A stretch of 64,000 bases of DNA from an uncultured Bulleidia sp. (GTDB lineage Bacteria; Bacillota_I; Bacilli_A; Erysipelotrichales; Erysipelotrichaceae): positions 1-64,000 of the forward strand of contig CAKVBD010000002.1 of assembly GCA_934725105.1 (NCBI GenBank), read 5' to 3'. Below the pieces are notes generated by a model. The model had not been told where the DNA came from, ran no database searches, and was given only the letters and a program-made list of their open reading frames with translations. The translations under genes were made by a program, and so were the position numbers. Shown here piece after piece: positions 7,325 to 14,385 of this stretch (position 1 is its first letter; each line of letters opens with the position of its first letter).

Positions 7325-9172
7325 ATGAAAAAGAAAAGTTTTAAAAATACCTTATCATTCCTTCTTGTAATTGGGTTATCAGTTTCATTGATGCTTGGCT
7401 GCAACAAACAAAATAAAGAAGAAAAACAAACAATTCAAGTATATTTGTGGACAACGACTCTATATGAAAAGTATGCACCATACATTCAAGCACAGCTTCC
7501 AGATGTGAATATTGAATTTGTTGTAGGAAATAATGATTTGGATTTCTATACATTTTTAGATAAAAATGGTGGTTTGCCAGATATTATCACAAACTGTCGT
7601 TTTTCTCTTCATGATGCTTCTCCATTAAAGGATCATTTAATGGATCTTTCTACAACAAACGTAGCTGGTGCTGTCTATAATTCTTATCTGAATAATTTTA
7701 TGAACCAGGATGGCAGTGTAAACTGGCTGCCTGTTTGTGCAGATGCACATGGGTTTGTTGTGAATAAGGACTTATTTGAACAATATAACATTCCACTGCC
7801 AACAGATTATGACAGTTTTGTAGAAGCATGCAAGAAATTTGAAGAAGCTGGCATACGTGGGTTTGTGGCAGATTATATGCATGACTATACATGTATGGAG
7901 ACTTTACAAGGACTTTCTGCAGATGAACTGTCTTCTTCTGCTGGAAGAAAATGGCGTACTGTTTATAGTGATCCAGAAAATACTGATAAAGTTGGCTTAG
8001 ATGAAACTGTATGGCCTGGTGCTTTCGAAAGATTGGAACAGTTTATTCAAGATACAAAGCTAAGCAAAGATGATCTTTCATTAAATTATGATGCTGTAAT
8101 GGATATGTTTCAAAATGGAAAAGTTGCGATGTATTTTGGTTCTTCTGCTGGTGTGAAAATGTATCAGGAACAAGGTATCAATACTACATTCCTGCCATTC
8201 TTTGAAGAAAATGGTGAAGGATGGCTGATGACAACACCATATTTCCAGGTTGCTTTGAATAAAGATCTGGAAAAAGATGAAGATAGAAGAAGTGCCGCAA
8301 TGAAAGTATTGAATGCTATGCTTTCTGCGGATGCACAGAATATCATTGCGGATGGACAGGATACATTGAGTTATTCTCAGGATGTACCACTTGTTTTAAC
8401 GGATTATTTGAAAGATGTAAAAAATGTTGTGGAAGAGAATCATATGTATATTCGTATTGCTTCCAATGATTTCTTTAGTATATCTAAAGATGTCGTTTCA
8501 AAAATGATTGCGGGGGAATATGGTGCACAAGAAGCATATGAAGATTTCAATGCACAATTAAAACAAGAAGACACAAATGAAGAGGAGAACATTGTTCTAT
8601 CACCTGCAAAATCATATTCCAGCACTTTTGCATGTGATGGTGGAAATGAAACGTATTCTGTGATGGCAAATACACTTAGAAATTGTTATCAAAGCGATGT
8701 ATTGATTGCGACAGCGAACAGTTTTACTGACAATGTATTACAGGCAGCATATACAGAAAAGATGGCTAGATATATGATCATGCCAAATGATTTAGCGGCA
8801 TACCACAAGCAAGTAAATGGAATAGAATTAACAGAAATTGTGAAGTGCTTTGTGGAAGGTATTGAAGGTGGATTTATTCCATTTAATCAAGGATCACTCC
8901 CAGTGTTCAGTGGTATTTCTGTAGAAGTAAAAGAAGAAAATGGCTGTTATACGTTAGTGAAAATTATGAAAGATGGAAAGAGTATCAATGACAATGATAC
9001 GTTTACGCTAACTTGTCTAGCAACAGAAAAAAATATTGCACCTTTGTTGAATGATTATATGTTTACAACAGATGAAAATGGAGTTCGACAAACATGGCTG
9101 GATTATGTTTCCAGTGGAAATGGCAATCTTGTTGAACCTGAAAAATATATTACAGTAAGGAATGAAAAATGA
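7325..9172 (+). CDS. Solute-binding lipoprotein with C-terminal nucleotidase-like domain
   Basis: A 615-residue secreted lipoprotein. The signal peptide ends in the lipobox LMLGC (Cys26). Residues about 35-400 look like an extracellular solute-binding protein of the sugar-uptake type (IQVYLWTT, GLPDIITNCR, FVVNKDLFEQYNIPLPTDYDSF). The last 180 residues (from about SYSSTFACDGGNE) resemble the C-terminal domain of 5'-nucleotidases of the UshA type, including the GIEGGFIPFNQGSLPVFSGI segment; the catalytic metallophosphatase domain is absent. No permease genes follow. Instead the stop overlaps the kinase start (ATGA). I infer that it presents a ligand to the kinase. ATG 7325 has AAGGGAG upstream. 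Confidence 0.8.
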   Translation: MKKKSFKNTLSFLLVIGLSVSLMLGCNKQNKEEKQTIQVYLWTTTLYEKYAPYIQAQLPDVNIEFVVGNNDLDFYTFLDKNGGLPDIITNCRFSLHDASPLKDHLMDLSTTNVAGAVYNSYLNNFMNQDGSVNWLPVCADAHGFVVNKDLFEQYNIPLPTDYDSFVEACKKFEEAGIRGFVADYMHDYTCMETLQGLSADELSSSAGRKWRTVYSDPENTDKVGLDETVWPGAFERLEQFIQDTKLSKDDLSLNYDAVMDMFQNGKVAMYFGSSAGVKMYQEQGINTTFLPFFEENGEGWLMTTPYFQVALNKDLEKDEDRRSAAMKVLNAMLSADAQNIIADGQDTLSYSQDVPLVLTDYLKDVKNVVEENHMYIRIASNDFFSISKDVVSKMIAGEYGAQEAYEDFNAQLKQEDTNEEENIVLSPAKSYSSTFACDGGNETYSVMANTLRNCYQSDVLIATANSFTDNVLQAAYTEKMARYMIMPNDLAAYHKQVNGIELTEIVKCFVEGIEGGFIPFNQGSLPVFSGISVEVKEENGCYTLVKIMKDGKSINDNDTFTLTCLATEKNIAPLLNDYMFTTDENGVRQTWLDYVSSGNGNLVEPEKYITVRNEK

Positions 9173-12114
9173 GTGAAATAAACAATAAAAAAGAAAAAAT
9201 ACCAAAAAAAATAATCAAAATATCGATGGTTACGATTGCATTACTCATTTGTAGTGTTGTTGCGAGTGTTCGCTATATTTCATTTGTAAATCGTATGATT
9301 TATGATGAAAGTGTTTCGCATTTAACAGAAATTCTTCATCAATCCAATAAAGCTTTGAATGAAGTGACGAATAAAAATATTACATATCTGCATTTGCTGA
9401 AAGAATATTTTGATACAGAAAAAAATGAAAGTGATATTTGTAATTACATAGAAAATGCACAGAAAGAAGCAGCATTTTCCAACTTTTATTTTCTATCTGT
9501 TGATGGAAATTATAAGACAGTCACAGGAGAAACAGGCTATCTTGGATTGCAGGAGAGTTTAGATGTTCCTTTACAACAAGGTACGGATGTTGTTACAAGT
9601 GCAGCCTTGCCTGGAAAATCACAAATGTTTGTATTTGCGTGTCCGGATGTGTATGGCGAATATCAGGGATTTACATATGATTTTATTGCGATTGCATATG
9701 ATAGTTCTGATTTTGAAAAAGTGATGAATACGCCTTCCTTTGATGGAAAATCTGGTGGATATGTTATTCATGCAGATGGCAGAGTTGTTGTGGATCATCC
9801 CTTAGAATCATTAGATAAGATATATAATTTCTTTGCTATTTTAAGAGATCATTCAAATGTAAAGGAAAGTGAAATTGCTGAATTTACGGATGACTTGAAG
9901 CAGGGAAAACCTGGTTCCAGACTTTTAGACATCGATGGCGTTCGCTATTATCTTGTATATGAAGCAGCAGGCATGCAAGACTGGTCATATATGGGCCTTG
10001 TACCTGCAGATGTTGTGAATCAAAGCATGGATATGCTGCAGCTTTCAACAATTGTAATCGTTGGTGGTGTTGTGCTTGCGTATGCGGTATTTATTATTGT
10101 TTTGATTATCAGAAGAAACAAGTTCATCATGAAAGAAAAGGATGTTGAAATCCTTTATCGTGATGAATTATTTCAGAAGCTATCTAAGAATGTTGATGAT
10201 GTGTTTATGATGATCGATGCAAAAACATATCAGGCAGATTATGTGAGTCCAAATGCTGAAAGGCTGCTGGGATTGCCTGCAGAACAGATAAAAAATGATG
10301 TCCAGGTTTTAAGAAAACTGCATTTTGATGTTGAAGAACAGACAAAGAATCATCTAAAAGATATTTCCGTAGATGAACAGAAAGAATGGGATATCGAATA
10401 TGGACATCAGAAAACTGGACAAAGACGCTGGTTCCATATTGTTGCGTTAGGAACCGTGATAGAAAAAACTGAAAAGTATATCATTGTGATGTCAGATCGT
10501 ACAGAAGATAAGCAAAGAAATATGGCTTTATCAGAAGCTGTATGTGCTGCAGAAACCGCAAACCGAGCAAAGAGTACATTCCTTTCCAATATGTCTCATG
10601 ATATCAGAACACCAATGAATGCAATCATTGGATTTACAACACTTGCGGTAAGCAATATCGGTAATCAAGAAAAAGTACAGGATTATCTAAGCAAGATTCT
10701 TGCATCAAGCAATCATCTGCTTTCATTAATTAATGATATTCTTGATATGAGTCGTATTGAGAGTGGAAAGATTCATCTAGAAGAAACAGAAGTGAATCTT
10801 GCGGATGTACTTCATGATGTGAAAACAATCATCAGTGGCCAGATTCAGGCAAAACAGCTGGAATTGTATATGGATGTCATGGATGTTATGGATGAGGATG
10901 TGTATTGTGATAAGACAAGACTAAATCAGGTTTTGTTGAATCTTTTATCGAATGCCATCAAATTTACACCATCTGGTGGTACAGTTTCTGTTCGACTCGC
11001 TCAGCTTGCAAGTCCTAGAAAAGACAGTGGACTATATGAAATTCGTGTCAAAGATAATGGCATTGGCATGAGTGAAGAATTTGTCAACAGAATATTCGAT
11101 TCATTTGAGCGAGAACGTACATCGACTGTCAGCAAGATCCAAGGTACTGGTCTTGGTATGGCAATTACAAAGAATATTGTAGATATGATGGATGGAACGA
11201 TCCAGATCAATACAGAACAAGGAAAAGGAACTGAGTTTGTTGTTCGTCTTCCATTACGCATACAGTCTAGGAGTCATCATTCTGTGAAAATTAAAGAACT
11301 GGAAGGTTTGAAAGCATTGGTTGTAGATGATGATTTCAATACTTGTGATAGTGTAACAAAGATGCTTGTGAAAGTTGGAATGCGTTCTGAATGGACACTT
11401 TCTGGAAAAGAAGCAGTTCTTCGTGCAAGACAATCTATGGAAATTGGTGATGCATTCCAAGCGTATATCATTGACTGGCGTTTACCAGATATGAATGGCA
11501 TTGAAGTAACAAGACAAATTCGAAGCTTAGAAAATGATACTCCAATCATAATTCTGACTGCCTATGACTGGACTGATATTGAAGCAGAAGCAATTGAAGC
11601 TGGTGTAACGGCATTTTGTGCAAAACCAATGTTTATGTCTGATTTAAGAGAAACGTTAATGCATGCACTTGGTGAAAAAATATATGCAGAAAATGAATCT
11701 GACAGGATACAGAAAGAAATTGATTTTCAAAATAAACATCTTCTTCTAGTAGAAGATAATGAATTGAATCGAGAAATTGCGGAAGCAATTCTTGAAAACT
11801 ATGGATTTGTTGTGGACAAAGCTGAAAATGGTGCAGTGGCTGTAGAAATGGTAAAGAGTGCATCTGCAGGAACATATGATTGTATTTTAATGGATGTTCA
11901 GATGCCAGTTATGGATGGCTATGAAGCTACGAAATGTATTCGTGTATTAGACAATCCTGAATTAGCAAATATGCCAATTCTTGCGATGACTGCCAATGCT
12001 TTTGAGGAAGATCGTAGAAGTGCTTTGGAATGTGGTATGGATGGGTTTGTATCAAAACCAATTGAAATTGATGAATTGTCACGTGCATTAGGAAATGTAT
12101 TACATAAGAAGTAG
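9169..12114 (+). CDS. Hybrid sensor histidine kinase with two receiver domains
   Basis: A 981-residue membrane kinase. A membrane segment (about 20-40) and a second (about 288-312) flank an extracellular Cache-like sensor. Then come a PAS-like domain (about 335-445), HisKA with the phosphorylation site in NMSHDIRTPMNAIIGF, an HATPase domain (NLLSNAIKFTPSGG, GTGLGMAITKNI) and two receivers. The first contains LVVDDD and IIDWRLPDMNG; the second LLVEDN and ILMDVQMPVMDG. There is no HPt domain and no DNA-binding or cyclase output, so a separate partner is needed. It is translationally coupled to the binding lipoprotein, which probably feeds the sensor. If the leader is a c-di-GMP riboswitch, expression depends on that signal. 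Confidence 0.93.
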   Translation: MSEINNKKEKIPKKIIKISMVTIALLICSVVASVRYISFVNRMIYDESVSHLTEILHQSNKALNEVTNKNITYLHLLKEYFDTEKNESDICNYIENAQKEAAFSNFYFLSVDGNYKTVTGETGYLGLQESLDVPLQQGTDVVTSAALPGKSQMFVFACPDVYGEYQGFTYDFIAIAYDSSDFEKVMNTPSFDGKSGGYVIHADGRVVVDHPLESLDKIYNFFAILRDHSNVKESEIAEFTDDLKQGKPGSRLLDIDGVRYYLVYEAAGMQDWSYMGLVPADVVNQSMDMLQLSTIVIVGGVVLAYAVFIIVLIIRRNKFIMKEKDVEILYRDELFQKLSKNVDDVFMMIDAKTYQADYVSPNAERLLGLPAEQIKNDVQVLRKLHFDVEEQTKNHLKDISVDEQKEWDIEYGHQKTGQRRWFHIVALGTVIEKTEKYIIVMSDRTEDKQRNMALSEAVCAAETANRAKSTFLSNMSHDIRTPMNAIIGFTTLAVSNIGNQEKVQDYLSKILASSNHLLSLINDILDMSRIESGKIHLEETEVNLADVLHDVKTIISGQIQAKQLELYMDVMDVMDEDVYCDKTRLNQVLLNLLSNAIKFTPSGGTVSVRLAQLASPRKDSGLYEIRVKDNGIGMSEEFVNRIFDSFERERTSTVSKIQGTGLGMAITKNIVDMMDGTIQINTEQGKGTEFVVRLPLRIQSRSHHSVKIKELEGLKALVVDDDFNTCDSVTKMLVKVGMRSEWTLSGKEAVLRARQSMEIGDAFQAYIIDWRLPDMNGIEVTRQIRSLENDTPIIILTAYDWTDIEAEAIEAGVTAFCAKPMFMSDLRETLMHALGEKIYAENESDRIQKEIDFQNKHLLLVEDNELNREIAEAILENYGFVVDKAENGAVAVEMVKSASAGTYDCILMDVQMPVMDGYEATKCIRVLDNPELANMPILAMTANAFEEDRRSALECGMDGFVSKPIEIDELSRALGNVLHKK

Positions 12115-12135
12115 AGATTGAAAGATGATCTTTAC

Positions 12136-12180
12136 TTTTTTTTGGAATGTGAATAAAAACTGTGAATACTAATGTTAGAA
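12136..12180 (+). repeat. Toxin-antitoxin-associated repeat, copy 2
   Basis: Copy of the element at 6118-6162: a T8-GGAAT stretch, ATAAAAACTGTGAATA, then TTAGAA. The T-run follows a weak hairpin AAAGA-TGA-TCTTT behind the kinase gene and may end that transcript. It stands 80 bases before vapB. Confidence 0.6.
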
Positions 12181-12212
12181 GGAGTAAAAGTAAAATGGAA
12201 AGAAATATTGAA

Positions 12213-12235
12213 AAGATATATACCAAGATATATAC
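12213..12235 (+). promoter_or_regulatory. Direct repeat before vapB, likely operator
   Basis: AAGATATATAC occurs at 12213-12223 and again at 12225-12235, 12 bases apart (about one helix turn), 26 bases before the vapB start. VapB proteins usually repress their operon; this repeat is a plausible binding site by position only. Confidence 0.4.
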
Positions 12236-12260
12236 TTTTGATATCAGGAGGTATTTATCT

Positions 12261-12491
12261 ATGATGACAGCGAAAGTATTTGAGAATGGCAGAAGTCAAG
12301 CAGTTCGTCTGCCAAAAGAATGTAGATTTCAAACAGATGAAGTTGCGGTCAAGAAGATAGGAGATATTGTTTTGTTGATTCCAAAAGAGAATCAGTGGTC
12401 GGGTTTTCTTGAAAGTTTAGATGCTTTTTCAGATGATTTTATGTGTGAAGAAAGAGTGCAGTTAGAAAGTGAAACTAGAAACATATTATGA
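12261..12491 (+). CDS. vapB: VapB-type antitoxin, AbrB/SpoVT fold
   Basis: A 76-residue protein with the swapped-hairpin AbrB DNA-binding motif at its start (MTAKVFENGRSQAVRLPKEC, then VAVKKIGDIVLLIP). The acidic C-terminal tail would wrap the toxin. The frame is open further upstream, but ATG 12261 (or the next ATG at 12264) is chosen because AGGAGG stands at 12245-12250 and homology begins there. The stop overlaps vapC by ATGA. It would block VapC and repress the operon. Confidence 0.9.
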   Translation: MMTAKVFENGRSQAVRLPKECRFQTDEVAVKKIGDIVLLIPKENQWSGFLESLDAFSDDFMCEERVQLESETRNIL

Positions 12492-12898
12492 AATATCTTC
12501 TAGATACTAGTATTTGCATTTATGCAATTAAGAATAAACCAAAAGAGGTTTTGGAGTGTTTATTTTTACATGATCCAAATGATATTTTCATATCTTCGAT
12601 TACATATGCTGAGTTAATGTATGGTGTGAATAAAAGTAAATATCCTGGAAAAAATCGTATTGCGTTAACTTTATTTTTATCATCGTTTGAAATTATTGAT
12701 TTTGATGCATCAGCAGCAGAACAGTATGGTCATATTCGATCTTCTCTTGAAAGAGAAGGGAAAATCATTGGTGCAATGGATATGATGATAGCTTCCATTG
12801 CGCGTGCAAAAGATATGGTTGTTGTAACGAATAACACATCTGAATTTGAAAGAGTAGATGGATTGCATGTTGAAAACTGGGCAGTAAAAAAATTCTGA
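12488..12898 (+). CDS. vapC: VapC-type PIN-domain toxin RNase
   Basis: A 136-residue PIN-domain protein. The acidic residues of the active site are visible: Asp6 in YLLDTS, Glu42 in SITYAELMYG, Asp97 in GAMDMMIAS, and a late Asn/Thr-rich strand VVTNNTSEF. VapC toxins cut tRNA or rRNA. The length and motif spacing are complete, so the gene looks active. It is translated together with vapB (four-base overlap), and a terminator starts at its stop codon. Confidence 0.93.
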   Translation: MKYLLDTSICIYAIKNKPKEVLECLFLHDPNDIFISSITYAELMYGVNKSKYPGKNRIALTLFLSSFEIIDFDASAAEQYGHIRSSLEREGKIIGAMDMMIASIARAKDMVVVTNNTSEFERVDGLHVENWAVKKF

Positions 12899-12918
12899 AT
12901 TAAACTTCAGAATTTTTC
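12891..12918 (+). terminator. vapBC terminator
   Basis: AATTCTGAA (12891-12899) pairs with TTCAGAATT (12906-12914), followed by a short T-run. The first arm covers the vapC stop codon. Confidence 0.8.
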
Positions 12919-12923
12919 ATATT

Positions 12924-13046
12924 TTAATTGATGATATGTTCTGCAGATAAGAAATACGGCAATGATGTAAAGCTAACACCGAATACTACTTCACGGATCA
13001 GTGAAAGAAGTATAGAAGCAACTGCTTTTCCTGTGAAAAAACTATA
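12924..13046 (-). pseudogene. Fragment of a MATE-family transporter
   Basis: Read on the minus strand, YSFFTGKAVASILLSLIRE and the following VVFGV, LPYF and a final AEHIIN resemble the region near the end of MATE drug/sodium antiporters (FFxxxGKxxxSxxLSLxRxxIF). Only about 40 codons remain, ending in a stop at 12924-12926. The rest is missing, so this is a remnant. The intact MATE gene at 41991-43337 is not its direct source: the residues there differ. Confidence 0.5.
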
Positions 13047-13059
13047 AATAGTCATTGGG

Positions 13060-13094
13060 AATATACAGAAATTTATGTATGATTTCTGTATATT
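13060..13094 (+). promoter_or_regulatory. Palindrome at the lone antitoxin gene, likely operator
   Basis: AATATACAGAAAT (13060-13072) and ATTTCTGTATATT (13082-13094) form a perfect 13-bp inverted repeat with a 9-base gap, touching the ribosome binding site AGGAGG (13095-13100). It may be an autoregulatory site of the Phd-type protein. As RNA it would also hide the ribosome binding site region. Confidence 0.55.
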
Positions 13095-13105
13095 AGGAGG
13101 ATGGA

Positions 13106-13372
13106 ATGATGTCAAAGATTCGTTCAAGTAAAGATGTATGTAACAACTATAATGAGATTTCCTCTTTTTGTCATGATTATAATGAGCCTGTGTTTATCAC
13201 AAAGAATGGAAAAGAAGATTTAGCGGGCATGTGCATTAAAACTTATGAAAATATGAAGGGACGTTTTGAAATATACAGTCGCATTTATGAAGGAATGCAA
13301 GACGTTGAAAATGGTAGAACACGACCAGTTTCTGAAGTATTCGCTGATCTTCGAAAGAAAAGAAAAAGATGA
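13106..13372 (+). CDS. Phd/YefM-type antitoxin without a toxin
   Basis: An 88-residue protein. The N-terminal half fits the Phd/YefM DNA-binding fold (SKDVCNNYNEISSFCHDYNEPVF, then ITKNGKEDLAGM). The C-terminal half is charged (VSEVFADLRKKRKR), as in toxin-binding tails. AGGAGG stands at 13095-13100; ATG 13106 and ATG 13109 are both possible, the second having better spacing. No RelE/ParE/Doc-type gene follows: the next frame is a broken proB. It may be a survivor of a decayed pair, or act against a toxin elsewhere. Confidence 0.8.
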   Translation: MMSKIRSSKDVCNNYNEISSFCHDYNEPVFITKNGKEDLAGMCIKTYENMKGRFEIYSRIYEGMQDVENGRTRPVSEVFADLRKKRKR

Positions 13373-13471
13373 ACTGGAATATTTCTTACTATATACATTT
13401 CAAAAGAAAATTTATGTTTTCTCATTTCTTTTCCAGTAGTAATATTGATACAAATTAAATGAGGTATTCGT

Positions 13472-13918
13472 ATGAGAATTGTAATTAAAGTTGGTACAAG
13501 TACATTGGCACATCAGGGTGGCAGACTAAATATCCGTCATGTTGAAGAGCTTGTTTAAGTATGGAGTGATATTGAAAATGCAGGACATGAGTTGATCATT
13601 GTTTCAAGTGGTGCAACGGGTCTTGGTGTTGGAAAACTGCAAATCAATAAACCGGAAGACATTGTCACAAAACAGGCAGCAGCTGCAGTTGGACAGTGTG
13701 AATTGATGTATACGTATAATCGTCTTTTTTCCATGTATAACCATACAGTTGCACAGATGTTATTAACATGGGAAGACTTTGATGATGAGCGTCGACTGCA
13801 TAATCTATCCAATACACTAGAAAGATTATTACAGCTGCATGCAAGAGGTCCAATGGGACTGGAAGAATTGTGCACCTATAAATACATTATCCATGGAAAT
13901 GGACAGGTAAGAATTTGA
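13472..13918 (+). pseudogene. proB: Broken glutamate 5-kinase gene
   Basis: The frame begins like ProB, the first enzyme of proline synthesis: MRIVIKVGTSTLAHQGG, then ELIIVSSGATGLGVGKL, KQAAAAVGQCELM and the LLTWEDFDDERRLHN region. An in-frame TAA at 13556-13558 interrupts it after 28 codons. Past NTLERLLQLHA the next expected part (PIINENDT) is replaced by RGPMGLEEL and an unrelated tail, so more than 100 residues, including most of the kinase C-terminus, are deleted. ATG 13472 has GAGG upstream. No proA or proC is nearby. The gene cannot make an active enzyme. Confidence 0.88.
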
Positions 13919-13999
13919 TATTTACAAATAAAATATAAAAACTTGTATGAAGAAAGATTCTTTTTCAGAACACGGAATTGTAAGGTACTAGTCATTTTC

Positions 14000-14115
14000 T
14001 TACTTTCCAAATAAATCGCTGTGCGTTCCTGTGTGGGATAATTTCAAGGCAAGCAAATCATTCTCAATCAAATAGATCAGTAGCAAATCTTGCTGAATAT
14101 GACACTCACGATTAA
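14000..14115 (-). pseudogene. Remnant of a YafQ/RelE-type toxin gene
   Basis: On the minus strand the last 33 codons read NRECHIQQDLLLIYLIENDL, then LALKLSHTGTHSDLFGK and a stop (TAA at 14002-14000). This is the end of YafQ-type mRNA interferases, including the RECHI..D.LLIY core and the final TGTHSDLF with the catalytic His. In front of it are two stops within four codons and no family-like N-terminus, so most of the gene is lost. Its usual partner, a RelB/DinJ antitoxin, is not visible. Confidence 0.75.
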
Positions 14116-14282
14116 CCAATCAAGTTTAAGGTTCACGTGCAGTCTTTACTCTTTTCATGGAGCTGTTTGCTGCTTGCTAGTTTGCGAATTCTCTATGTCA
14201 GCACAGGTCATCCTCTGATGGATATAAATGTCAAAAATGAGATTTTGAGCATTATTTCGGAGCTGTCTACTACAATTGTAAG
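14116..14282. other. Spacer without a recognisable gene
   Basis: Between the toxin remnant and the defence-like module. A plus-strand frame at 14137-14343 gives a 68-residue product, but it has no ribosome binding site, runs through the promoter of the next gene and shows no family-like motif. I see nothing functional in it. Confidence 0.4.
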
Positions 14283-14370
14283 GAAAATAAAAACGGAAAA
14301 TCCGTTGATATTTTTTGATTTAATGAATATAATAAAATCATAAGAAAATAAAAACGGGAAAACCGTTTTT
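14283..14370 (+). repeat. Duplicated small hairpins flanking a promoter
   Basis: GAAAATAAAAACGG occurs at 14283-14296 and at 14344-14357, each followed by a complementary arm. Copy 1 forms AACGG-AAAAT-CCGTT (14292-14306). Copy 2 forms AAAAACGG-GAAAA-CCGTTTTT (14350-14370), a longer stem that ends in T5 like a terminator. Copy 1 overlaps the -35 box and copy 2 lies at the start of the transcript. They may be paired operators, or copy 2 may be an attenuator. Confidence 0.6.
14305..14333 (+). promoter_or_regulatory. Promoter of the ATPase/TOPRIM module
   Basis: TTGATA (14305-14310), 17 bases, TATAAT (14328-14333). The start would be near 14340, giving a leader of about 45 bases that contains the second hairpin and ends in AAAGGAGG (14371-14378). 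Confidence 0.8.
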
Positions 14371-14385
14371 AAAGGAGGACTACTC

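Noticed and set aside
13592..13918. An intact-looking 108-codon frame on the plus strand.
   Set aside because: It is the in-frame continuation of the broken proB behind the TAA at 13556; its first ATG has no ribosome binding site. Listed as pseudogene only.
14137..14343. A 68-codon plus-strand frame before the ATPase gene.
   Set aside because: No ribosome binding site, no family-like motif, and it contains the promoter and repeat of the next gene.
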